DNA of 64,000 nucleotides from Phycisphaerae bacterium (GTDB lineage Bacteria; Planctomycetota; Phycisphaerae; Sedimentisphaerales; Anaerobacaceae): the NCBI GenBank assembly GCA_012744475.1, contig JAAYBV010000051.1:62001-126000 (forward strand), written 5' to 3'. Made by a program: the position numbers and the translations under genes. Under the pieces are notes generated by a model, which worked only from the letters and a program-made list of their open reading frames with translations, searched no databases and had not been told where the DNA came from. How positions within the stretch are numbered: position 1 is the first letter of the stretch; each line of letters starts with the position of its first letter. Of this stretch, positions 19,958-28,795 are shown in pieces.

Positions 19958-22267
19958 TCACGAACTCTCATCCAGGATGCGGGCGGCGATAGCGGCCTGG
20001 CCGAGGGCGATGCCGCCGTCGTTGGCGGGGACATCCCGGTTGCATAATACCGCAAAACCCGCCTGCTTGAAACGCGCAATCAGACGGTTGGCCAGATAGC
20101 GGTTGCAGAAGACGCCGCCACTGAACGCGACGACTTCCAGGTCCGTCTTCCGTCGGGCGGCCTGAGCCACCGCCAGGAGGGCTTCGGCGACGGTGTTGTG
20201 GAACTTCGCAGAGACGCGGCCTGCATCGCTGCCTTGCTGCGTCTCTTCCGCGATCTGCCGGATCATCGCACGCGGATCGATCTTCACCGGCTCGCCTTCG
20301 CGCTCGATCAGGTCGAACGGATAGTCGGCATCGACGCGCGGATCGACAATCGATTCGAGCGCCATCGGCAATTGTGCATCGAAGTGATTGTATCCGCCAA
20401 GCGAGAGAATCGCCGCAACGGCGTCGAAGACCCGCCCCAGGCTCGACGTGTTGACCGTGTTGACGCGTTTGTCGATCTGTTCAAGAAGTGTATTCAGCTT
20501 GGTTCCGTCGGGCTCGATGCGCTCCAGCAGCCAGGCGAAATCGCTGGCGCGAAGATCGTCACCATGCGCCTGTCGCAACAGACTCAGCAGCGGCCGAATC
20601 GCCTCTTTGCTCGCGCGATCTGCGCCGGCCAGCGGATAGTAGTCGAGATGTCCGAACCGCTTGAACTGCGTCAGCGAAGCGATCAGGCACTCGCAACCCC
20701 AGATGGCGCCGTCGGGGCCGTAGCCGGTTCCGTCGCACACGATGCCGATGACCGGGCCGGCGTGGCCGTGCTCGCCGAGCACGGACGCGATGTGGGCCCA
20801 GTGGTGCTGGACGGGAATGACTCTTACACCGGAAAGGGATCGAGCGTAGCGAGTGGAGAGATATCCAGGGTGCAGATCGCAGGCAACCACCTCGGGTTCC
20901 ACCTCGAACAGCCTGCGCAGATGCTGGATGGAGCCGACGTAATGCCGATAGACCTCGGCGTCCTCCAGGTCGCCGATGTGCTCGCTGAGGATGAGCTGGT
21001 TCTGCTTGACCAGACAGAACGTGTTCTTCAGATCGGCGCCGGCGGCGAGGATATCGGGTCCCGCGCTTCGCTCGATCAGGATCGGTGCCGGCACGTATCC
21101 CCGCGCGCGGCGCAGCGGGACCGGCTCGCCGTCGATCAGGTGGATGATCGAGTCGTCCACCTGCCGATGGATCTGGCGGTCGTGCATGATGAACGCATCG
21201 GCCACTTCGCCCAGCCGTTGCAGCGCCACGTTGTTCTTGCAGATCAGCGGCTCGTCCGAGAGGTTGGCACTCGTCATCACGAGCACGTCGAGCCCTTCCG
21301 CGAAAAGCAGCACGTGCAGCGGCGCGTAGCAGAGCATGAAGCCAAACGTATTGACCCCGTCAGCCACCGACGGCGCAATCCGCATGCCCTGCTTCTTGGG
21401 CAACAACACGATCGGTGCCAGCGGGCTTGTGAGAATCTGCCTGGCCAAATCGTCAACAACAGCGTACTTGCGAATCGCGTCGACCGAACCGGCCATCATC
21501 GCAAACGGCTTATGATCGCGACGCTTGCGCTGCCTGAGCCTGCGCACGGCCTCGTCGTTCAGCGCATCGACCGCCAGGTGGAAGCCGCCGACGCCCTTGA
21601 TCGCCAGAATCCTGCCTTCGCGCAGCAGGCGAGCGGCTTCGGAAAGCACCAGATCGGTCCCGGTTTGCAGGACCGCGCCGGCCGGGTCGACCAGTTGGAT
21701 GCTCGGTCCGCACGCCGGACACGCCACCGGCTGGGCGTGGAATCGCCTGTCGGCCACGTCCGCATACTGACTCGCACAGCGCTGGCACATCGGGAAAACC
21801 GCCATCGTCGTGTTGGGCCGGTCGTACGGGATGACCCTGACGATGGAGTATCGAGGCCCGCAGTTGGTGCAATTGATGAAGGGGTAGCGATAACGGAAGT
21901 CGTTGGGGTCGCCCAGCTCGGCCAAGCAGTCCCGGCATGTAGCGATATCGACGGTCACCTGGGACAGGGCGGTCCCGGCCGGATCGCTTCGGCCGATAGT
22001 GAAAGCCTCCTGCCCCTCGACCGGCTCGATATCTATTCTTATACACGACCGAATCCGGGCCAAGGGCAGCTTGTCCGCGCCGGCCTGCAAACGGTGTACA
22101 AACTCGTCGATCCGGGCCTTGGACCCTTGAAGCTCGACCGTGACCCCAGTGGTGTCGTTGTAGACCGTGCCCGCCAGACCCAGCTCGCAGGCCAGCCTGT
22201 ACACGGCCGGCCGGAAGCCCACTCCCTGAACCTGGCCGGCTATTTCTATGCGCTCTCGTTTGACCAA
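19958..22267 (-). CDS. hypF: carbamoyltransferase HypF
   Basis: Acylphosphatase block GQVQGVGFRPAVYRLA, zinc-finger CRDCLAEL...CTNCGPRYSI, CACGPS-type repeats, YrdC and Kae1-like regions (VQHHWAHIASVLGEHG, AFSGGVFCNRYLANRL). Start ambiguous: ORF opens at 22327 (GTG), TTG at 22267 has an SD-like ggaaag. Confidence 0.93.
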   Translation of the reverse strand: MVKRERIEIAGQVQGVGFRPAVYRLACELGLAGTVYNDTTGVTVELQGSKARIDEFVHRLQAGADKLPLARIRSCIRIDIEPVEGQEAFTIGRSDPAGTALSQVTVDIATCRDCLAELGDPNDFRYRYPFINCTNCGPRYSIVRVIPYDRPNTTMAVFPMCQRCASQYADVADRRFHAQPVACPACGPSIQLVDPAGAVLQTGTDLVLSEAARLLREGRILAIKGVGGFHLAVDALNDEAVRRLRQRKRRDHKPFAMMAGSVDAIRKYAVVDDLARQILTSPLAPIVLLPKKQGMRIAPSVADGVNTFGFMLCYAPLHVLLFAEGLDVLVMTSANLSDEPLICKNNVALQRLGEVADAFIMHDRQIHRQVDDSIIHLIDGEPVPLRRARGYVPAPILIERSAGPDILAAGADLKNTFCLVKQNQLILSEHIGDLEDAEVYRHYVGSIQHLRRLFEVEPEVVACDLHPGYLSTRYARSLSGVRVIPVQHHWAHIASVLGEHGHAGPVIGIVCDGTGYGPDGAIWGCECLIASLTQFKRFGHLDYYPLAGADRASKEAIRPLLSLLRQAHGDDLRASDFAWLLERIEPDGTKLNTLLEQIDKRVNTVNTSSLGRVFDAVAAILSLGGYNHFDAQLPMALESIVDPRVDADYPFDLIEREGEPVKIDPRAMIRQIAEETQQGSDAGRVSAKFHNTVAEALLAVAQAARRKTDLEVVAFSGGVFCNRYLANRLIARFKQAGFAVLCNRDVPANDGGIALGQAAIAARILDESS

Positions 22268-22406
22268 AACGAGCTTTCCTTTCCCAATCTTCCGAGGGCC
22301 ACCGGGCGAAGGTCCGAAAATCCCCACGGTCGCGGAGGACTATGGCCCCCCAGAGTCTATTGGCCCATCGCCCCTCTGCAAGAGCAAAATACCCGTGAAA
22401 AATTGC

Positions 22407-22435
22407 TTGCCCCCCGCCAGGGGGTGTGCTAACAT
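22407..22435 (+). promoter_or_regulatory. predicted tRNA promoter TTGCCC-17 bp-TAACAT with extended -10 TGC
   Basis: Motif spacing and location ~10 bp upstream of tRNA 5' end. Confidence 0.4.
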
Positions 22436-22445
22436 ACGGGTCCAC

Positions 22446-22518
<73 letters not shown>

Positions 22519-22644
22519 TTACCCCTTTTGTGTCTACGTTTTCGAACGATCCGAGGTTGACGATTCCACGCCGGTCCGCTACCGTCGAATCCCAGGAAAT
22601 CGCTATTGGCCTGCCCGCGTGGGCCGCAACTCTGGAGGTGCTGC

Positions 22645-24159
22645 ATGGGACACATCGGCAGACGGTTGTCGCCCTTCGTTGACCTATCCGTTCTTCTGCT
22701 TCTACTGAGCACGCCGGTGGCGCCGGCCCAGCCTGTCGCACGCAAACTGCCGCCTCTGGTCCGGACTGTCGACCTGGATGTCGGCCAGTCCCAGACCGTG
22801 CAACTCCACGACGGCTCCCAGGCAACCGTCAGGCTGCTCGCTCTGGAGGAAATCCGCGACAGCGTGTGCAGGGCCGTTCGCCGGGCAACGGTGGATGTCG
22901 AAATCAACGGCCAGGCGATATCGCTGGTTTCCTCGACGTATCACCTGCCGGTTACGGCGGGCGGAGTGCGAATCGACTGCCCCGTGACCCGAGGCTACAC
23001 CCAGGACAACAGCAAGGACAATCCCTGGGGGCTGGTCAAGGACGCGAGAATCCGTCTCTGGCCTGCGGACTCGCCTCTGATCCGGCCGGAAACGTTCGTC
23101 TACCCGGCTAAGCAGCGATGGTTCGCCTCCGACACGCAAATGGCCAACGTCCCGGTCTTCGTGGACGGCGGAGAGGTTCCCGCGAAGAAGAGCATTTACT
23201 ATCACTATGGCCTGGATTTCGGGGGGGCCGAGGGCTTGGTCGAGGTGGTCGCCGCCACCGACGCCCTGGTGGTCTCGGCGGGCACTGAGACGCTGGGCGG
23301 CTATGAAGACACTCCCGTAAGCCCGCGATACGACGTGATTTACACGCTGGACGACCGTGGCTGGTTCTACCGATACAGCCACCTGTGCCAGATAGACGCC
23401 TCCGTCAAGCCAGGTCAGCGTGTCCGGATGGGCCAGAAGATCGGGGTGCTCGGGAAGGAAGGCGCCAGCGGCGGCTGGTCCCACCTGCACTTCGACATCA
23501 CCTGCCGGCAGCCTTCGGGCCAGTGGGGCATTCAGAACGCCTACGCGTTTGCCTGGGAGGCTTGTCAGCGCCAGTATCGTCCCGAGATCATCGCGGTGGC
23601 GCGACCGCACTGCGTGGGCTGGGCCGGCGAATCGGTCGAACTGGACGCCGGCCGGTCCTGGAGCCGCTGCGGGACGATCGAGAAGTTCGAGTGGACGTTT
23701 TGCGACGGCGGATCGGCCCTCGGCGCGAAGGTGCGGCGCACCTACGACGAGCCGGGCGAGTACAACGAGATTCTGAGGATCACCGACGCTCGCGGGAACA
23801 TCGACTACGACTTCGCGGTGGTCCAGGTTTTCGACAAGGCCCACCCCGATCTGTTGCCGCCCACCATCCACGCGGCGTACTACCCTACGTCGGACATCAA
23901 AGCGGGTGACGAGCTGACCTTCAAAGTCCGCACCTTCCGCACCACGCACGGTCGCGAGGTCTGGGATTTCGGAGACGGCAGTCCCGAAGTGACCGTGCAG
24001 TCCGACGGCAATGTGGACGCCCACAATCCCGAGGGCTACGCGGTGACGAAGCACGCCTACCGCAAACCCGGCTGCTACATCGCCACGGTCCGGCGCAGCG
24101 ACGAACGCGGCCGGCAGGCGATCACGCATCTGTTCATCCGCGTCGGCGATGGAGCATGA
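22645..24159 (+). CDS. secreted M23 (LytM)-family protein with PKD-type domains
   Basis: Signal peptide; VRMGQKIGVLGKEGASGGWSHLHFDI; PKD-like SWSRCGTIEKFEWTFCDGGSALGAKVRRTYDEPGEY. Confidence 0.75.
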   Translation: MGHIGRRLSPFVDLSVLLLLLSTPVAPAQPVARKLPPLVRTVDLDVGQSQTVQLHDGSQATVRLLALEEIRDSVCRAVRRATVDVEINGQAISLVSSTYHLPVTAGGVRIDCPVTRGYTQDNSKDNPWGLVKDARIRLWPADSPLIRPETFVYPAKQRWFASDTQMANVPVFVDGGEVPAKKSIYYHYGLDFGGAEGLVEVVAATDALVVSAGTETLGGYEDTPVSPRYDVIYTLDDRGWFYRYSHLCQIDASVKPGQRVRMGQKIGVLGKEGASGGWSHLHFDITCRQPSGQWGIQNAYAFAWEACQRQYRPEIIAVARPHCVGWAGESVELDAGRSWSRCGTIEKFEWTFCDGGSALGAKVRRTYDEPGEYNEILRITDARGNIDYDFAVVQVFDKAHPDLLPPTIHAAYYPTSDIKAGDELTFKVRTFRTTHGREVWDFGDGSPEVTVQSDGNVDAHNPEGYAVTKHAYRKPGCYIATVRRSDERGRQAITHLFIRVGDGA

Positions 24160-24217
24160 GGCATGCCTTCTTCATCGTCCCCCAACAGGCTCAGGTCAAC
24201 ACGCAAGGAGTGAAATC

Positions 24218-25054
24218 ATGACAAACGATACGATGTCCTCATTGTCCCCCACCAATCGCCGACGGAGTCTGTTCGCGATCGCGTGCTTCGCTCTGGTGGG
24301 CATGATGTGCTCGGCCGGATGCGCGTCGCAGGCGAGCGGATCGAACGAGCCTCGATGGATCAGCCTCTTCAACGGCAAGAACCTCAAAGGCTGGCACCCC
24401 AAGATCACCGGTTACGAGCTGGACGACAATTTCGGGAACACGTTCCGCGTCGAGGACGGCGTCCTGAGAGTCTGCTACGACCAGTATGAGAAGTTCGACG
24501 GCAAATTCGGCCACCTGTTTTACGAGACGCCCTTCTCCCATTATCGTATGCGCGTAGAATACCGCTTCGTGGGCGAGCAGACCCCCGGCGGTCCGGGCTG
24601 GGCCTTCCGCAACAGCGGCATCATGTTCCACTGCCAGTCGCCCAAGACCATGCGCAAAGACCAGGACTTCCCCGTCTCCATCGAGGCCCAGATGCTCGGC
24701 GGCAACGGCACGGACGAGCGCTCGACCGCCAACGTCTGCACGCCGGGAACGCACATCGTGATGAACGACAAGCTGATCACCCAGCACTGCAACAACTCCA
24801 AATCGCAGACATATCACGGCGACCAGTGGGTGACGATGGAGATCGAAGTCCACGGCAATGGGAAGATCAGGCACCTCGTCAACGGCCAGGTCGTGCTCGA
24901 ATACGAGCAACCCCAACTCGACGACAGTGACGCAGACGCCAAGAAGCTGATCAAAGACGAGAACACCATGCTCCGCGAAGGTTATGTTGCCCTGCAAGCC
25001 GAGAGCCATCCGCTGGAGTTCCGCAAGGTGGAACTGATGCCGCTGGAGCAGTGA
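24218..25054 (+). CDS. DUF1080 (3-keto-disaccharide hydrolase-type) lipoprotein
   Basis: Lipobox MMCSAGC; RWISLFNGKNLKGWHPK, GGPGWAFRNSGIMFHCQSP, HPLEFRKVELMPL. Confidence 0.88.
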   Translation: MTNDTMSSLSPTNRRRSLFAIACFALVGMMCSAGCASQASGSNEPRWISLFNGKNLKGWHPKITGYELDDNFGNTFRVEDGVLRVCYDQYEKFDGKFGHLFYETPFSHYRMRVEYRFVGEQTPGGPGWAFRNSGIMFHCQSPKTMRKDQDFPVSIEAQMLGGNGTDERSTANVCTPGTHIVMNDKLITQHCNNSKSQTYHGDQWVTMEIEVHGNGKIRHLVNGQVVLEYEQPQLDDSDADAKKLIKDENTMLREGYVALQAESHPLEFRKVELMPLEQ

Positions 25055-25120
25055 GGCCGGGTCCGTGTTCTGCCCATCGGGCTTGTACGATGCACGTCGT
25101 CGGGATATGCCGCGCATCCG

Positions 25121-25597
25121 CTACGGATCGAAATCACCCATGGATCGGAACGCGTCCACGATCCTCAGCTCGGCCAGCGCCCCCTGGTCCTGCTTACCGA
25201 AGGAGTGGGTGAAGGGCCAGATCTCGCCGGGGATGATGTTGTTTCCGGCCGCGGGGCAGAAATGCCCCACCGAGACCAGGCGCCCGCCGGTGTCGCGCAA
25301 GGCCACCTGTAACTCCACGCCGCGCGTCGCCGTCCCTACGTTCTCGATTTCTCCGATGGCGTGGACCCGCCCGTACTCGTCGCGAATCGCGCGAAAATCC
25401 CGGATAGCAAATCCGCATCGCACCAATTGCGGATGCCCACCGGATGAACCCGCCATCGGCGCTACGGCCGTGGTGACCACTGTCACATCCGGGACTCCGA
25501 GCCGCTCGGGCCTCGATTTCTCAGACGCGGCAGAACAGCCCAACGCCAGACTCGCCAAACCGACGAGCAACAACCGCACGCAATACCCCTTCATCAC
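25121..25597 (-). CDS. small lipoprotein with FxLYD-like domain
   Basis: Lipobox SLALGC; VHAIGEIENVGTATRGVELQVALRDTGGRLVSVG and IIPGEIWPFTHSF. Confidence 0.6.
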   Translation of the reverse strand: MMKGYCVRLLLVGLASLALGCSAASEKSRPERLGVPDVTVVTTAVAPMAGSSGGHPQLVRCGFAIRDFRAIRDEYGRVHAIGEIENVGTATRGVELQVALRDTGGRLVSVGHFCPAAGNNIIPGEIWPFTHSFGKQDQGALAELRIVDAFRSMGDFDP

Positions 25598-25751
25598 CGG
25601 GTCCTTTCATCGGCCCAGACCTCAGGTCATCTCCGTCGGCCCGCTCCGGGGCTCAACAACGCAACCATCTCCCACTCCTGTCCGGCAACGGTCCCACGGT
25701 CGGCTGCCGGACGACATGTTATGTACTTGATACATATGGGATTATCGCATT

Positions 25752-25822
25752 TATCGGACGTCGTGTCAAGGAATTCCGTCTCTGGCGAGCAGCGTCCATT
25801 GGAGACGGCAAATCCCCGATAA
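25752..25822. other. nested inverted repeats (possible RNA structure or cruciform)
   Basis: Outer ttatcgg (25752-25758)/ccgataa (25816-25822); inner ccgtctc (25776-25782)/gagacgg (25802-25808). Confidence 0.5.
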
Positions 25823-25858
25823 TCCGATAGACATCCAGTCGTATTGAACAAGAAAGGA

Positions 25859-25930
25859 GGAGCACCGCCGATGCAGACTCCGAAGTGGTAGGCGCCCCTT
25901 TGGAGCCGAGTGGGATTCAGGCGGTGCTCC
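25859..25930. ncRNA. putative 72-nt structured RNA element with two nested stems
   Basis: Perfect 11-bp stem ggagcaccgcc (25859-25869)/ggcggtgctcc (25920-25930) enclosing 8-bp stem ctccgaag/ctttggag. Confidence 0.5.
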
Positions 25931-26412
25931 CGGTGATTGGGTCCATCTCCCTCGACCCATGTAGAGGCGTACATGTGGCGTAAATGTGGATGCCTATTTC
26001 TTCGCACGCGCTCTTTTTTTTGAGGCCGCGGCGTACCGTCCCAATGACGCTGCACCGGTCAAACCACAAACGCTGAGGCAAACTGGTCAAGGCTCTCGTT
26101 CGCCGCAAGGTGGCATTCTGCGCAGCTCGCGACAGCAAGGAAATCCGCGCGGGAAGGGCCCGGTGTCTCCGTGTTCCTCTGCCGCCGGCACAATCGAATT
26201 CTTCTCGAAAATGCACTCAAGAAAACTCCTGCGTCTGGCCGATGCGAAAGAATGAAAAAGTTCAGAACGGTGGCTCGAAGCTGAAGACCAGCAAGGTCCT
26301 CTTAGCCAAAACCGGCATCGTCAATCTACTCTTGCATGCCTGTTGCATCCAACGCCAGACCATGCACGGGGCGGTTAGGAACAAAAGGAGAGAGCCACGA
26401 ATAACTCAGTTG

Positions 26413-26499
26413 GGCCCCTGTGAGAGCAGCAGGCGGGTATTTCGTGTAACTGGACACAAGCACTGGCAAATACCTTCGTGTCCTGCTGCGACAGGGGCC
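26413..26499. ncRNA. putative long hairpin RNA or terminator/attenuator
   Basis: ggcccctgt/acaggggcc (9 bp), gcagcagg/cctgctgc (8 bp), ggtattt/aaatacc (7 bp), co-axially ordered, 48 nt downstream of the GT4 stop codon. Confidence 0.5.
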
Positions 26500-26546
26500 T
26501 TCTTCTTGCGCCCTTCGGACCCCTCGGATCATCTGACCACAGACTT

Positions 26547-27665
26547 CTACAGCGTCCGCTTCCGCAGTATCCGATCGTAGAATGCTGTCGTCTGCGCTGC
26601 GATCCTGGTGTGCGAAAGCTCCCGCACGGCCCAGGTTCGCGCGGCGTCGCCCAGCCGACGCCGTGTGTCCGGGTGTTCGATGAGATCGCCAAGGATCGCG
26701 GCCAGCACGCGGGGGTCAGCCGTCGGGGTGACAATGCCCGTTTCGCCGTCGCGAAGATGGATCGACTCGCGCGGCTTGGTGAAGCCGGCAGAGACAACGC
26801 ACAGACCGCAACTCATCGCCTCGTACATGACCGATCCGCCCGACAGACTCACGAGCACATCGAGGCAGTTCAGCACATCAGGCATATCCTCTCTCCGCCC
26901 GATGAGGGCCAGTTGCCCGTTCAAGCCGCCGGCCTGTGCCAGACGACTCACCTCGGCGCCGTAGGCGCGGTTGCGGACCTCCCCGATGAGCACGAAGCGC
27001 ACCTGCCGGCCCCAGTGGCGTTGCACTTCGAGTGCGGCCCGGATGAACTCCAGTTGCCGCTTGGCCGGCTCGATGCGACCGACCAGACCGATCTGGAGCA
27101 CGGGACCATCTCCGGTGTGGCCGGACACATCCGCCAGGCGGTTCTTCGAGGGCCTGAACGAATCGACGTCCACGGCATCCTCAATCTGAACGATCCGGTC
27201 GGCACGGATGTACGCACTCCGCAGGACGCGCGTGATCTTCGGCGAAATAGAGATCAGGCCGGTTGCGGCATACAGCCGGTGTTTCCATATCCCCCGCCAC
27301 GTCACCGGCCCTCGCACATGCACAATCGAAGGGATCCTCAACCGCCAACGCAGCCAGTTCACGTAATTGCCCAGCCACATGTCTGATGCGTGGATGCAGG
27401 CAGGTTCCATCGATCGGGCGAGCGCAACGAGCCTCTCGGCGTCCTGATACCGGTGAATGGCGTGACGCGGTTTCCGCCAGGGGCGCAGCGACAGCACTTC
27501 AGCGCGAATGCCGGCAGACCGCAACTGCCCGACGATCTGACCTTCCGTCGTGCAGACCACGGTCGGCTCATAAGACGCGTCCAGGCCTTTCAGAAGCAGC
27601 AGGAGCTGGCGATGACTGCCGTCGATATTGCCACCTTTGGATACGTATAGAATTCGACGCAACAT
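26547..27665 (-). CDS. glycosyltransferase family 4 (GT-B)
   Basis: MLRRILYVSKGGNIDGSHRQLL; IGLVGRIEPAKRQLEFIRAA; LVSLSGGSVMYEAMSCGLCVV. Confidence 0.85.
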   Translation of the reverse strand: MLRRILYVSKGGNIDGSHRQLLLLLKGLDASYEPTVVCTTEGQIVGQLRSAGIRAEVLSLRPWRKPRHAIHRYQDAERLVALARSMEPACIHASDMWLGNYVNWLRWRLRIPSIVHVRGPVTWRGIWKHRLYAATGLISISPKITRVLRSAYIRADRIVQIEDAVDVDSFRPSKNRLADVSGHTGDGPVLQIGLVGRIEPAKRQLEFIRAALEVQRHWGRQVRFVLIGEVRNRAYGAEVSRLAQAGGLNGQLALIGRREDMPDVLNCLDVLVSLSGGSVMYEAMSCGLCVVSAGFTKPRESIHLRDGETGIVTPTADPRVLAAILGDLIEHPDTRRRLGDAARTWAVRELSHTRIAAQTTAFYDRILRKRTL

Positions 27666-27840
27666 GACGCTTGTCCTTGCTTGCCCGTCGTGGGAAGTCA
27701 TACCTGTGCATTATAGGCTGTAAAGGGAGGCACTTCTACGTTCCTTCCTGGAGATTCTCACATGGCCAACGGCTGGGCCCGACGTTACAATGCCGGATAC
27801 GTAAACGACCTTTCGGCAGCGATTTCGGATCGTCAATGCG

Positions 27841-28788
27841 ATGCGCACTGGCAGAAAGCAAGGCCATATCGGTGAGATTCCGTTGCGCAACAGACTCATC
27901 CTGGGGGCAATGGGGGGCATGCTGCGTCCCTCGATCCGTCTGACGTATCGTCACCTGGGCGCGGCGATGACCTGCGTTGGCGTTATCGACGCCCGGGCGG
28001 TAGCCGCCGCCGATAATGACGAGTTGATCAACATCCTCGGCCGACGCGAGGTCACGACCGAAGAGGAGCGGCCGGTCAGCGTCCAGCTCATCGGCGGCGA
28101 TATCAAAGAGCTTGCCGTTGCCGCCGGTCGGATTCAGCGATTCGCCAGCGTGATTGATCTGAACTGCAGCAGCCCGATCCAGCGTCTGATCGACCAGGGC
28201 TACGGAGCGTCGAGCCTGCTGCGCGACCCGGCTTTCATCCGGGAGATGGTTCGCGCGGTTGTGGAGACGACCCGCATTCCTGTCACGGTGAAGATCCGGA
28301 TCGGTATCGAGGGTCCGGATGTAGACGTGGTACGAATCGCACAGAACTGCCAGGAGGCCGGCGCCGCCGCCATAACCGTACATGCCCGTTTTGTCCGGCA
28401 GATGTACTGTGGACCGCCGCACTGGGACGCGATCAAGCTGGTCAAAGAGAACGTGGACCTGCCGGTCATTGGCAACGGCGCCGTACATTCGGCCTTCGAC
28501 GCGCAAGCCATGCTTGAACGGACGGGCTGCGACTTCGTCATGATCGGCACGGCGGCGTTCATCAACCCGCTGATCTTCCTTCAGACGAACGAGCTTCTGG
28601 AGACGGGCCATTGCCGGACCATTAGCAGTGCCCAGGCGTTGGTCCGGTTCTTCCGGGAGTACTCGATCGTCGCGCGGAAGCTGGAGTCCCGAGGGCCCGT
28701 GAGCTTCCTGCGTCGTTCCTGCAAGAACTTCCTCAAGGTCCGGTCATTCATGCAGAGGATTCAGCGCGGCGAGGTCACACTGGAGTGA
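27841..28788 (+). CDS. tRNA-dihydrouridine synthase (Dus)-like flavoprotein with altered active-site Cys
   Basis: LRNRLILGAMGGM, VSVQLIGGDIKELAVAA, SVIDLNCSSPIQRLIDQGYGASSLL, PVTVKIRIG, AITVHARFVRQMYCGPPHWDAI, VIGNGAVHS, MIGTAAFINPLIF. Confidence 0.8.
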   Translation: MRTGRKQGHIGEIPLRNRLILGAMGGMLRPSIRLTYRHLGAAMTCVGVIDARAVAAADNDELINILGRREVTTEEERPVSVQLIGGDIKELAVAAGRIQRFASVIDLNCSSPIQRLIDQGYGASSLLRDPAFIREMVRAVVETTRIPVTVKIRIGIEGPDVDVVRIAQNCQEAGAAAITVHARFVRQMYCGPPHWDAIKLVKENVDLPVIGNGAVHSAFDAQAMLERTGCDFVMIGTAAFINPLIFLQTNELLETGHCRTISSAQALVRFFREYSIVARKLESRGPVSFLRRSCKNFLKVRSFMQRIQRGEVTLE

Positions 28789-28795
28789 ACCATAC

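Noticed and set aside
22702-24129. Long antisense ORF (475 aa), and others such as 43-1134 (-), 1572-2858 (-), 20198-22432 (+), 48229-50244 (+), 30821-32359 (-)
   Set aside because: High-GC codon-position shadows opposite well-supported genes; Arg/Asp/His-rich, no domain motifs.
25859-25930. tRNA-like molecule (7-bp acceptor ggagcac/gtgctcc)
   Set aside because: No T-arm GTTCRANNC or D-arm consensus and no proper anticodon arm.
25627-26055. 142-aa minus-strand ORF (MQRHWDGTPRPQ...) and neighbours as protein genes
   Set aside because: No SD, no recognisable motifs, and the stretch is dominated by inverted repeats.
25600-26545. RNase P RNA, tmRNA or SRP RNA in the structured gap
   Set aside because: No GAGGAAAGTCC, tmRNA tRNA-like ends, or AGGTCCGGAAGGAAGCA core seen.
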